From DATEDA01 sp035286595 (GTDB lineage Bacteria > Pseudomonadota > Gammaproteobacteria > Burkholderiales > SG8-39), in contig DATEDA010000047.1 of assembly GCA_035286595.1 (NCBI GenBank), forward strand, positions 1-15,929: a DNA stretch of 15,929 nucleotides. Direction: 5' to 3'. Of the stretch, positions 8,562 to 15,929 are shown in pieces (within the stretch, counting starts at the first letter, position 1; each line of letters begins with the position of its first letter). Both the position numbers and the translations under genes were made by a program. The notes under the pieces are model-generated. The model worked only from the letters and a program-made list of their open reading frames with translations. It searched no databases and was not told where the DNA came from.

Positions 8562-9785
8562 TTACTTCGCGGCGGGCATCCTGAACGGCCGCGCGCCCTT
8601 GACCTGCGGCGGCCAGAACGTCACCTTCTCGCCGTCCTGCCATTGCACCGCGAGTCCGGTGACCTTGCCGGGGCCCCACACGGGATCGTGGCGCTTATCG
8701 AACTCGACCACGCCGGTGATCCCGGTGAACACGGTCTTCTCGAGGACCGGGACCAGCTTGTCGGCGTCGGTCGTTCCCGCCTTCTCGATCGCCTCCCTGA
8801 GCAGCATGATCGCGTCGTAGGTCCCGGCGTTGTAGGTCGGCGATTTCTTGAATCGTTCCTTGAACGCCTTCACGAACGGTACGGTCTTCGGCGTGATCTC
8901 CACCTCCGCGATCGTCTCGAGCGTGGAGACGTAGTTGCCCTTGCTGGCGGTCGCCTGCCAGAAGCCGTCCTTCTGCGCCTCGACGTTGATGCCGAAGGCG
9001 ATCGCCTTCATGTTGCGCTCGCCCATCTGCCGCCCGACGACGATGCCGACCGGTCCGGAGAGCAGGGTGAATACGATGTCCGCGCCCGAGCGGTCGATCG
9101 CGGCGAGCTCGGCGGTAACGTCGGTGGCGACGGCGGAGGGCTGCCACAGGCCCACGACCTCCATCTTCATCGCCGGCAGGTTCTTCTGGGCCGCGGCGAC
9201 GATGCCCTCCACCCACACCGCTTTCTCCGCCAGGATGGCGACCTTCGGGCTCTCCTTGCCGAGCTGCTTGCGGATCTGCGCGGCGACCTCGCCGAGCGCG
9301 GCGAAGCTCTGGCGCACGAGGTCCACGTCCTTCACCGGGGTGACGCGGAACCAGTACTTGTAGCGCTCGTAGTTGGCTTCGACGTTGATCCCGAGCTTGG
9401 AGTGCGCGGCGCCCGCCCCCAGGAAGAGCTTCTTGTTGTCCATCGCGATCTCCTGCATCGCGAGCACGGCTTCGGAGCGGAACCCGCCGACCAGGAAGTC
9501 GGCCTTGTCGCGCGCGATCGCGCGCTCCATCGCGTTGGTGGCGTCGGGCACCGACTGGATCTCGTTCGTGTCGATGCGCGCGAGCTCGACCTGGAGCTTC
9601 CGGCCGCCGACCTGGATGCCGCCGCCCTTGTTGATCTCGTCGCGCGCCATCTCGGCGCCGGCCCAGTGGTTCTCGCCCTGCACAAAGGCCATCGGGCCGA
9701 GGATCGCGATCTTGACCGTGCCCTGCGCCTGCGCGAGCGGTGCCGCAGCGGCGAGCGCGGCGGCGAGCAGAAACGAACGCACCAT
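8562..9785 (-). CDS. livK: Periplasmic substrate-binding protein, Liv/HAAT type
   Basis: Periplasmic binding protein (Peripla_BP_6 family) that delivers the ligand to the LivHM permease. 407 residues. A cleavable signal peptide covers about residues 1-20 (MVRSFLL, an Ala/Leu core, then AQA before QG). The mature part opens with VKIAILGPM and then DEINKGGGIQVGGRKL, the normal first lobe of this fold. The ATG at 9785 has AGGAGG six nt upstream, the best ribosome site in the window, fitting high expression. It lies downstream of the nucleobase permease with a hairpin between, and upstream of livH. The binding pocket differs enough from LivJ/LivK that the ligand need not be an amino acid; related proteins bind aromatic acids, urea or amides. 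The ligand is not predictable here. Confidence 0.92.
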   Translation of the reverse strand: MVRSFLLAAALAAAAPLAQAQGTVKIAILGPMAFVQGENHWAGAEMARDEINKGGGIQVGGRKLQVELARIDTNEIQSVPDATNAMERAIARDKADFLVGGFRSEAVLAMQEIAMDNKKLFLGAGAAHSKLGINVEANYERYKYWFRVTPVKDVDLVRQSFAALGEVAAQIRKQLGKESPKVAILAEKAVWVEGIVAAAQKNLPAMKMEVVGLWQPSAVATDVTAELAAIDRSGADIVFTLLSGPVGIVVGRQMGERNMKAIAFGINVEAQKDGFWQATASKGNYVSTLETIAEVEITPKTVPFVKAFKERFKKSPTYNAGTYDAIMLLREAIEKAGTTDADKLVPVLEKTVFTGITGVVEFDKRHDPVWGPGKVTGLAVQWQDGEKVTFWPPQVKGARPFRMPAAK

Positions 9786-9858
9786 GGTGGCCTCCTGTGG
9801 ATCGACGGTGTTGGTCTTGTGGCGGGAAGTCTGGCAGCAAACGTCCCGCGCGTCACGG

Positions 9859-9888
9859 GGGGAGGTGAGGGGTGAACCCCACCTCCCC
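9859..9888. terminator. Hairpin between permease and livK, possible terminator
   Basis: GGGGAGGT (9859-9866) pairs with ACCTCCCC (9881-9888), and inside it GGGGT (9869-9873) pairs with ACCCC (9876-9880), with a 2-nt bulge and a GA loop. It lies about 40 nt after the stop of the NCS2 permease and 70 nt before livK on the minus strand. A second small hairpin (CCCG, loop TTTTTG, CGGG) is at 9907-9920. There is no T-run on the minus strand after the stem. It probably separates the heterocycle operon from the liv genes, or shields an mRNA end. Confidence 0.45.
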
Positions 9889-9926
9889 GCGTTCGCGCCG
9901 GTCGAACCCGTTTTTGCGGGGGGCTG

Positions 9927-11303
9927 TCAGCGCGCCGCGGCCATCGCCGGCGCCGGCTTGATCCAGGTGAACACGAGGTTCATCAGGATGCCGAGGACGG
10001 CAGCGGTGGCGATCGCCGGCAGGCCCTGCGGGAACCCCGGGGCCTTGATCGGCAGGAAGCCGCCTTCGTAGCCGATGTTGCCGCCGATCCCCACCACGAG
10101 GATCACCGCGCCGAGCGCGAGCTGGAGCGGGTCGAAGAGGTTGACCTTGTGCTCCTGCATGAGCGCGATGCCCTGCATGCCGATCACGCCGAAGAGGTAC
10201 AGGGCGAGCCCGCCGCTCACGAACACCGGGATCGTCGCAGCGAGCGCCGACAGCTTGCCGATGAACGCGAGCAGGATGCAGATGATGCCCGCTGCCAGGA
10301 GCGCCGGGCCGGAATAGTTCCGGGTGATCGCCATGAGCGAGTTGTTCTCGCCGTAGTTCGTCCCGGCGGTCGCGCCGAACAGCCCGTGAATGAAGTCGCC
10401 GACGCCGTCGAAGACCAGGTTGTAGCCGACGTACCGGTCGAGCTGGGGCTTCTGGCGGCCCTGCTCGTCCGCAAGCCGGTCGGCATACAGGCTGATCTGG
10501 TAGAGGTGCGCGGTCGACTCGGGGATGGTGGCGATCGCCATGATCGCGATGCTGAAGACCGCGGTCGTCACCATCGGACCGGTGAGCGCCGGCCAGGTGA
10601 GATGCGGCGCGACGATGAACGGCGTCGCGGCGACGCTCTTGAGGCTGATCTGATCCGGCGCGACGGCGAGCGTCAGCAGGTAGCCGAAGATCGCGCCGAG
10701 CAGGATCGGCAGCATTCCGATCAACCCCCTGCCCTGCAGCAGGTAGGAGAACGCCACCGTGGCGAGCAGCGTGAGGAGCGCGATGCCCCAGTAGCCGGGC
10801 ACGACCACGAGCGACATGTCGAGCGCCGCCTTGGCGAGCCCGATCCCGATCACGCACGCGACCGAGCCGGTGACGACCGGGGGCAGCACCCGGTCGACGG
10901 CCGGCTTGCCGACCGCCCTGATGATGAACCCGATGACGATGTTGAGGATCCCGGTGGCGATGATGCCGGTCTGCATGACCGAGATCACCTCGTCGGGCGC
11001 GGGCACCCCGAACTGCACCTTGTGCCCCATCGCCTGCGCGATGCCGAGGTACGCCGCGATGTAGCTGAAGCTCGACCCGTAGAAGAGCGGGATGAATGTC
11101 CCGATCGTGCGCCGTGACAGGATGAGCGCGACGATGGTCGAGACGCCGGCGCCGAGCAGCACCGTGCTGACGTGGAAGCCGCACAGCAGCGCGACGAACA
11201 CCGTGGCCGGAAACATGGTGAGCGCGTGCTGCAGCCCGAACAGGATGAGCCGGACGAGCTCCGGCCGGTCGTTCGGCAGATACCCATGAACGGTGGTAGC
11301 CAT
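9927..11303 (-). CDS. NCS2-family nucleobase permease (uracil/xanthine type)
   Basis: Inner-membrane cation symporter for a nucleobase or similar ring compound; 458 residues with about 14 membrane segments, normal for the family. By alignment from memory with E. coli UraA, the base-binding residues are present: H26 in QHAL (UraA H24), E262 and H266 in PESTAHL (E241, H245) and E319 in YGEN (E290). The family signature [QEP]NxGxxxxT reads ENNSLMAIT (319-327): the Gly is replaced by Ser at 322. The start is the ATG at 11303 with AGGGAGA upstream; the frame is open further upstream, but the product there is not permease-like. It follows the molybdopterin subunit by 68 nt in the same direction, which points to uptake of the hydroxylase substrate: a purine, pyrimidine, pterin or analogue. 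Confidence 0.92.
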   Translation of the reverse strand: MATTVHGYLPNDRPELVRLILFGLQHALTMFPATVFVALLCGFHVSTVLLGAGVSTIVALILSRRTIGTFIPLFYGSSFSYIAAYLGIAQAMGHKVQFGVPAPDEVISVMQTGIIATGILNIVIGFIIRAVGKPAVDRVLPPVVTGSVACVIGIGLAKAALDMSLVVVPGYWGIALLTLLATVAFSYLLQGRGLIGMLPILLGAIFGYLLTLAVAPDQISLKSVAATPFIVAPHLTWPALTGPMVTTAVFSIAIMAIATIPESTAHLYQISLYADRLADEQGRQKPQLDRYVGYNLVFDGVGDFIHGLFGATAGTNYGENNSLMAITRNYSGPALLAAGIICILLAFIGKLSALAATIPVFVSGGLALYLFGVIGMQGIALMQEHKVNLFDPLQLALGAVILVVGIGGNIGYEGGFLPIKAPGFPQGLPAIATAAVLGILMNLVFTWIKPAPAMAAAR

Positions 11304-11371
11304 GATTGTTCTCCCTCTGCGAGTGATGGGTTCATGTTCTTCGCGGGTGGGACGAAGCGGTGTCGTCAGCT

Positions 11372-13717
11372 CTAGGGGCCACCTCCTTTCACGAGCTCCC
11401 ACAGCCGGTTGGGGCTGAGGGGGATCTCCAGCAGCTCGATGCCCTTCGCCGGCAGGTCGAGCGCGTTCTCGAGCGCTTGGGCGAACAACGGCCCGGCGGG
11501 AATCGCGCCCGCCTCGCCCGCGCCCTTGATGCCAAGCGGGTTGAGCGGCGAGGGGGTCACGGTGTGCGCCAGATCCATGCGCGGGACGTCGAGCGCCGTC
11601 GGCAGGAGGTAGTCGGCGAGCGACGCGTTCAGCAGCTGGCCGTCGGCGTCGAACACGAGCTGCTCGTAGAAGGCGTTGCCGATACCCTGGGCGACACCCC
11701 CGTGGATCTGCCCGTCCAGGAGCAGGGGGTTCACGACCGTGCCGCAGTCGTGCACGACCGCGTACTTCCGGATTGCGATCACGAACGTTTCCGGATCGAC
11801 CTCGACGATCATCGCGTGCGCGCCGCTCGCTGTCGCGCCGCGCGGCGGGCCGAAGTAGCTCGTCGCCTCCAGCCCCGGCTCGGTGCCCGGCGCCACCGCG
11901 CCGCGCGTGGGATTGGCCTCCGCCGCGAGCACACCGAGCTTCACCGCCCGGCTCGGCACGCCGGCCACCGCGACCGCGCCGTTCCCGATCACCAGGTCCT
12001 CCTCGGCGCACTCGAAGTGCGCGGCCGCGGTGCGCAGGATCTTCTGCCGCACCAGCTTCGCCGCATCGTTGACCGCGTTGCCGGCGACCACTGCGCCGCG
12101 GCTCGCGAACGTGCCCGCGCCCCAGTAGAACTGATCGGTGTCGCCGGTGACCACCTCGACGTCGCGGACGTCCACGCCCACCTGGTCGGCGACGATCTGC
12201 GCGAACGCGGTGTAGTGCCCCTGCCCCTGCGTGCCGATGCCCGTGACCACGCTCACCTTCCCGCTCGCCTGTACCTGGACCTTAGCCCCCTCGTAGGGAC
12301 CGATCCCCGTGCCCTCCACGTAGCACACGACCCCGATCCCGACGTGGCGCCCCTCTGCGCGCAGTCGCGGCTGCTCATCGCGCACGAACCGGTCGTAGCC
12401 GACGAGCTCCAGCGCCTTCTCGAGGATCGGCGCGTAGTTGCCGCTGTCGTACTCGAGCGGCGCGAAGTCCTGGTAGATGATCTCGTTGTCGTACGGGAAC
12501 GCCTCCGGCGGGATGAAGTTGCGCCGGCGGATCTCGTTTGCGTCGAACCCGAGCGCGCGTGCGGCGAGATCCAGCAGGCGCTCCATCACGAAGACGCCGT
12601 GCTGGCGTCCCGCGCCGCGATAGGGCGTGACGATCGGCTTGGTGGTGAAGACTGCGGTGAACGTGCTGTCGTAGTGGGGCACGACGTACACGCCGAGCAG
12701 CGTGCACTGGCTGTTGATCGGCACCGTGAGCCCGTACGGATCGTAGGCGCCGGTGTCGTGCAGGAACACGTCCCGGATGCCGAGGATCCGGCCATCCTTC
12801 GTGAGCGCCATCTCGGCGTCGTGGATCTGCCCGCGCTCGTGCGTGGTCGCGAGGAAGTGCTCGGCCCGGTCCTCGATCCACTTCACCGGACGATCGAGCC
12901 TGATCGCCGCCCACGGGACGAGCACTTCCTCGGGGTAGAACATCATGATCTTCGGGCCGAACCCGCCGCCGATGAACGGCGCGATCACGCGCACCTGCCG
13001 CTCGCTCAGGCCCAGCATCGCCGCGAGCCCGTCGCGGATGACGACCGGCGCCTGCGTGGTGTCCCATACCGTCAGCTTGTCGGCCTTGCCGTCCCACTGC
13101 GCCACGACGCCGCGCGTCTCGATGGGCATCGAGGCGCCCCGGTCGTAGAGGAAGCGGCGCTTGATGACGAGGTCCGCCCGCTTCGCCGCCTCCGCGTAGT
13201 TGCCCTTCGTCTGGCGGACCCGCGCGGCGACGTTCGTGCCGAGGTCGTCGTGCACGCAGGGTGCGCCCGGCACGAGCGCACGCTCCAGGTCCACGACGGC
13301 GGGAAGCGGCTCGTAGTCCACGACGATCTCGGGGAGCGCGTCCTCCGCAACGTAGCGGCTGTCGGCGATGACGAGCGCCACCGGCTCGCCGGCGTGCCGC
13401 ACCTTGCCTTTCGCGAGCGGCACCTGCGTGCGCTCGTTGAACACGCTGCCGGCGATCGGGGGCGGCGGCACGAGCAGCGGCCCCGGCCGCCAGTAATCGC
13501 CCAGGTCCGCGGCGGTGTAGACCGCAACGACGCCGTCGCGCCGGAGCGCCGCCGAGACGTCGATCGCGCGGATTCGCGCATGCGCGTGCGGGCTGCGCAG
13601 GAACGCCGCGTGCAGCATGCCGGGCAGCTCGACGTCGTCGACGAACAGCGCCCGGCCGGTCAGGAGCCGTTCGTCCTCGTTGCGCTGGACGCGCTCGCCG
13701 AAGTAGCGGGTCGTCAT
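11372..13717 (-). CDS. Molybdopterin subunit of xanthine-dehydrogenase-family hydroxylase
   Basis: Large catalytic subunit of a Mo-hydroxylase that inserts water-derived oxygen at an electron-poor carbon; 781 residues. Seen: N-terminal a/b-hammerhead domain (RYFGERVQRNEDERLLTG on), GGGFGPK (250-256), the active-site loop PYRGAGR (365-371), molybdopterin-binding GTQGQGHYT with Q497 and Q499, and the base-catalyst glutamate E735 in KGAGEAG near the C-terminus. The loop is YRGAGR rather than the AYxCSFR of form I CO dehydrogenase, so it is not a true CO dehydrogenase; it groups with form II-like and N-heterocycle or aldehyde hydroxylases. The ATG at 13717 overlaps the 2Fe-2S subunit stop as ATGA, with GGGGAG upstream. 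Gene order FAD, 2Fe-2S, Mo is the coxMSL order. The likely substrate is a heterocycle, judged from the permease and amidohydrolase neighbours. Confidence 0.92.
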   Translation of the reverse strand: MTTRYFGERVQRNEDERLLTGRALFVDDVELPGMLHAAFLRSPHAHARIRAIDVSAALRRDGVVAVYTAADLGDYWRPGPLLVPPPPIAGSVFNERTQVPLAKGKVRHAGEPVALVIADSRYVAEDALPEIVVDYEPLPAVVDLERALVPGAPCVHDDLGTNVAARVRQTKGNYAEAAKRADLVIKRRFLYDRGASMPIETRGVVAQWDGKADKLTVWDTTQAPVVIRDGLAAMLGLSERQVRVIAPFIGGGFGPKIMMFYPEEVLVPWAAIRLDRPVKWIEDRAEHFLATTHERGQIHDAEMALTKDGRILGIRDVFLHDTGAYDPYGLTVPINSQCTLLGVYVVPHYDSTFTAVFTTKPIVTPYRGAGRQHGVFVMERLLDLAARALGFDANEIRRRNFIPPEAFPYDNEIIYQDFAPLEYDSGNYAPILEKALELVGYDRFVRDEQPRLRAEGRHVGIGVVCYVEGTGIGPYEGAKVQVQASGKVSVVTGIGTQGQGHYTAFAQIVADQVGVDVRDVEVVTGDTDQFYWGAGTFASRGAVVAGNAVNDAAKLVRQKILRTAAAHFECAEEDLVIGNGAVAVAGVPSRAVKLGVLAAEANPTRGAVAPGTEPGLEATSYFGPPRGATASGAHAMIVEVDPETFVIAIRKYAVVHDCGTVVNPLLLDGQIHGGVAQGIGNAFYEQLVFDADGQLLNASLADYLLPTALDVPRMDLAHTVTPSPLNPLGIKGAGEAGAIPAGPLFAQALENALDLPAKGIELLEIPLSPNRLWELVKGGGP

Positions 13718-14208
13718 GCGGATGACTCCCCGCGCAGGCGCGCAGCGGCGAGCAGCACCGCGTTGACGATGTGCTGGTAGCCGGTGCATCGGCACAGATT
13801 GCCGGAGAGTGCCTCGCGGACCTCGCCCTCGCTCGGCGACGGGGTCTCGGCGAGGAACGCCTTCATCGTCAGGAGAATGCCGGGCGTGCAGTAGCCGCAT
13901 TGCAGGCCGTGCGCCGTGCGAAACGCCTCCTGGAGCGGATGCAGCCGGCCGCGCTCGGGCGCCAGTCCCTCGACCGTGGTGAGCTCGTGCCCATGGGCTT
14001 GCGCGGCGAACATCAGGCACGACCGTACCGGCTCGCCGTCGTACAGGATGGTGCACGCCCCGCACACGCCGTGCTCGCAGCCGACGCGGGTGCCGGTGAG
14101 CCCGAGCTCGTGGCGGAGGAAGTCGCTCAGCAGCAGGCGCGACTCGACGCGGCGCGAGTGCCGGGTGCCGTTGACGGTGGTCGTGATCGCGTGCAGCTCG
14201 GCGGTCAT
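13714..14208 (-). CDS. 2Fe-2S subunit of the Mo-hydroxylase
   Basis: Small electron-transfer subunit passing electrons from the Mo site to FAD; 164 residues, typical length. It has the plant-ferredoxin-type cluster C44-x4-C49-x2-C52 with C64, and the second, helical-domain cluster C104-x2-C107 and C139-x-C141 (CGYCTPG, CRCTGY). All eight cysteines are present. The ATG at 14208 overlaps the end of the FAD subunit as ATGA, and its own stop overlaps the start of the Mo subunit in the same way, so the three subunits are translationally coupled and made together. There is no signal peptide, so the enzyme is cytoplasmic. Confidence 0.95.
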   Translation of the reverse strand: MTAELHAITTTVNGTRHSRRVESRLLLSDFLRHELGLTGTRVGCEHGVCGACTILYDGEPVRSCLMFAAQAHGHELTTVEGLAPERGRLHPLQEAFRTAHGLQCGYCTPGILLTMKAFLAETPSPSEGEVREALSGNLCRCTGYQHIVNAVLLAAARLRGESSA

Positions 14209-15083
14209 CGTCCGGCCATCGCCCTGTCCAGTGCTGTCTGCAGCGCCCGCCGGGTCAACACGCCCGCCAGGTGCCGCTGGAACGCCTTGCTCGCGTGAAC
14301 GTTGCCGAGCGGATCGATCTCGCGCTGCGCGACCGCGGCGACGTCATGGATCTGCCCCTCGCCGATGCGGCTGCCGACGAGCGCCTGGGCCGCGGTCGCC
14401 GCGCTCACCGGCGTCTCGCCGGCGTTGCAGTAGGCGAGGCGCGCGTGCGTGCATCGGTCGTCCGCGCCCAATGCGACCACTGCGGCCACGCCCATCATCG
14501 CGTAGTCGCCACGCCGCCGCGCCACTTCCATGAAGCACGTACCGGTCCGAGGCCGCGGCTCGGGAAGCTCCACCTCGGCGAGCAGCTCGTCGGCACGGAG
14601 AGCGGTGGTGAACACGCCGCGGAAGAACTCCCGGGCCTCGATCCAGCGCTCGCCCCGCGCCGACTTCGCGTGGAGCCGCGCGTCCAGGGCCAGCATGAGC
14701 GCCGGCAGCTCGGACGCCGGATCCGCGTGCGCCAGGTTGCCGCCGAGCGTGCCGCGATTGCGGATCTGCGGGTGGGCGACGTGGGGCACGGCCTCGCGGA
14801 CGAGCGGTTGGCGCTGGGCGACGAGCGCGTCGCGCTCCAGCGTGCGGTTGCGGGTCAGCGCGCCGATGCGCAGGCCGCCGGCGCCCGCGGCGCGCACGAA
14901 ATCGAGCTCGCCCAACGGGTTGATGTCCACCACCACGGCCGGCTGTGCGAGGCGGAAATTCATGGCCGGGATCAGGCTCTGCCCGCCGGCGAGGAAGCGC
15001 GCGTCGTCGCCGTGCTCGGCCTTGAGCGCGAGGGCGCTCGCGAGGGAGTCGGCGGCGACGTACCTAAACGGCGCGGGCTTCAT
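14205..15083 (-). CDS. FAD-binding subunit of the Mo-hydroxylase
   Basis: Medium subunit that binds FAD and hands electrons to NAD+ or another acceptor; 292 residues, normal for CoxM-type proteins. FAD pyrophosphate motifs: AGGQSL (32-37) and RNRGTLGGNLAHADPASE (108-125); the last residue is Glu where most relatives have Asp. The C-terminal domain (about 180-285) is the usual CO-dehydrogenase flavoprotein C-terminal fold. The ATG at 15083 lies 20 nt inside the end of the amidohydrolase gene, and no strong ribosome site is seen, so re-initiation after the amidohydrolase is likely. This overlap is the best evidence that hydroxylase and amidohydrolase act in one pathway. Confidence 0.93.
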   Translation of the reverse strand: MKPAPFRYVAADSLASALALKAEHGDDARFLAGGQSLIPAMNFRLAQPAVVVDINPLGELDFVRAAGAGGLRIGALTRNRTLERDALVAQRQPLVREAVPHVAHPQIRNRGTLGGNLAHADPASELPALMLALDARLHAKSARGERWIEAREFFRGVFTTALRADELLAEVELPEPRPRTGTCFMEVARRRGDYAMMGVAAVVALGADDRCTHARLAYCNAGETPVSAATAAQALVGSRIGEGQIHDVAAVAQREIDPLGNVHASKAFQRHLAGVLTRRALQTALDRAMAGR

Positions 15084-15929
15084 GGCGCGCGAGCTCGCGC
15101 ATTCCCGTCTGGTCGACCAGCTTCCCGTGACTCACCACCGCGACTGGCGCCGCGTGTTCGCGCAGCGCCTCCAGGATGTCCGGTGCCTCGAGCACGACGA
15201 GGTTGGCCGGCGCGCCGACGCGCAACTCGTGATCGGGCACGCCCATCGCCCGCGCCGCCCGCGTGGTGATCATCTCGTAGAGCGTCTCCATCTCCGGGCG
15301 GGTCGTCATCCACAGCAGGTGCGCGGCGAGGAACGCAACCTCGAGCATGCTGTTGCGGCCGAACGGATAGTAGGCGTCCGAGATGTCGTCCTGGCCGAGG
15401 CAGACGTTGACGCCCGCTGCCAGGAGCTCCTTCACTCGGGCGTGCAGGGGACCGGTGTGCGGATCACTCACGAGCGCGAGCCGCGCCTGCTTCATCAGCG
15501 CGATCACCTTCTCGAGGTACGGGGTCGGGTAGAGTGCCATCGCCCGCGCGTGATGAGCCAGGACGCGCCCCTGCCAGCCGCGCTCGATGGCCGCAGCGGC
15601 CATCGCCTCCAGCGTCCGCAGCCCGGCGTCGCCTGCGTCGTCCACGAGCATCGAGACGTCTTTGCCGAACTCGCGGGCGAGCTCGAAGCAGAACGCGACG
15701 TGCGCCGCGGTGTCGGCCGCGGTGCGCTCGATCCACGGAATGCCGCCGACGACGTCGGCGCCGAGCGCCATCGCCTGCCGCATGAGCGCTGCGGCGCCGG
15801 GCTCGCGAGCGAGCCCGTCCTGCGCGAAGGCGACGACCTGGATGTCCACGACCCCCTTGAACTCCTCGCCGGCGCGAAGCACCGCCTTCACGCCCTCGAG
15901 CCGCGCCTTGCCGTCCACGTCGGCGAGTG
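15064..15929 (-). CDS. CodA-like amidohydrolase with altered active site, N-terminus outside window
   Basis: Amidohydrolase-superfamily protein resembling cytosine deaminase (CodA). The frame runs through the right edge; the first residues seen (LADVDGKARLEGVKAVL) match about 100 residues into CodA, so the GTG at 15918 is not the start and the N-terminal HxH motif is not visible. Landmarks from memory of E. coli CodA: VDIQVVAFAQDG (CodA IDLQIVAFPQEG), LAHHARAM with a His matching H246 (codon 15550-15552), and GQDDISDAYYPFG with an Asp matching D313 (codon 15388-15390). The CodA stretch DVHCDEIDD, which holds metal ligand H214 and catalytic E217, is here SMLVDDAGD: His becomes Leu and Glu becomes Asp. 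Either the chemistry differs or another residue binds the metal. First gene seen of the Mo-hydroxylase operon; a ring-hydrolysis or deamination role is inferred. Confidence 0.85.
   Translation of the reverse strand, partial: LADVDGKARLEGVKAVLRAGEEFKGVVDIQVVAFAQDGLAREPGAAALMRQAMALGADVVGGIPWIERTAADTAAHVAFCFELAREFGKDVSMLVDDAGDAGLRTLEAMAAAAIERGWQGRVLAHHARAMALYPTPYLEKVIALMKQARLALVSDPHTGPLHARVKELLAAGVNVCLGQDDISDAYYPFGRNSMLEVAFLAAHLLWMTTRPEMETLYEMITTRAARAMGVPDHELRVGAPANLVVLEAPDILEALREHAAPVAVVSHGKLVDQTGMRELARHEARAV

Noticed and set aside
9786..9858. Possible sigma54 promoter before livK
   Set aside because: GG and TTGC elements are present but not at the required GG-N10-GC spacing.
9927..12011. Apparent long N-terminal extension of the NCS2 permease
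   Set aside because: The upstream part is a shadow frame of the molybdopterin subunit. The ATG at 11303 has a ribosome site and a normal NCS2 start.
11360..13780. 806-codon plus-strand open frame
   Set aside because: Antisense to the molybdopterin subunit; an effect of high GC. The minus-strand product has all family motifs.
15087..15100. Perfect 14-nt palindrome GCGCGAGCTCGCGC before the FAD subunit start
   Set aside because: It lies inside the coding end of the amidohydrolase and is made of high-GC Arg, Glu, Leu and Ala codons; chance is likely.
15064..15918. Complete 284-residue amidohydrolase starting at GTG 15918
   Set aside because: The frame is open past the window edge and the first residues align well inside CodA, so the protein is truncated by the window, not short.

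Overview
This window is very GC-rich, densely coded bacterial DNA with strong GGAGG-type ribosome sites, 4-nt ATGA and GTGA overlaps, and several branched-chain-amino-acid-type (Liv/HAAT) ABC transporter genes. Gene content and the intergenic hairpin style suggest a proteobacterium, most likely a betaproteobacterium. That placement is inference, because no rRNA, tRNA or other marker gene is present.

Layout. (1) Positions 1-2206, minus strand: a calcium-type P-type ATPase whose C-terminus lies beyond the left edge. (2) Positions 2207-2589: a 383-nt divergent intergenic region with several inverted repeats, including a perfect 10+10 operator-like palindrome. (3) Positions 2590-5834, plus strand: a tight three-gene operon of an acyl-CoA ligase and two Liv-type ABC ATPases (livG, livF). 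(4) Positions 5838-5877: a double hairpin between convergent genes. (5) Positions 5897-15929, all minus strand, read from right to left: a CodA-like amidohydrolase whose N-terminus is outside the window; the FAD, 2Fe-2S and molybdopterin subunits of a xanthine-dehydrogenase-family hydroxylase; an NCS2 nucleobase permease; a Liv-type binding protein (livK); two Liv-type permeases (livH, livM); and an unrecognised 168-residue protein.

How the genes may work together. The first four minus-strand genes are joined by overlaps of 20, 4 and 4 nt. They make a ring hydroxylase (Mo/FAD/2Fe-2S) coupled to a ring-hydrolysing-type amidohydrolase. The nucleobase permease follows 68 nt later, so this block looks like uptake plus oxidation and hydrolysis of a purine-, pyrimidine- or pterin-like heterocycle. 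The livKHM genes downstream lack ATPases, and the only visible ATPases (livG, livF) lie on the opposite strand beside the acyl-CoA ligase. The two convergent half-operons therefore probably make one ABC importer, perhaps for an organic acid that the ligase activates with CoA. Whether the importer and the hydroxylase module share a substrate is open.

The most unusual features are the amidohydrolase, which has lost the residues matching a metal-binding His and the catalytic Glu of cytosine deaminase; a four-cysteine zinc-ribbon-like tail on LivM; a Gly-to-Ser change in the NCS2 signature; and hairpin repeats, one of which overlaps the apparent livH start.
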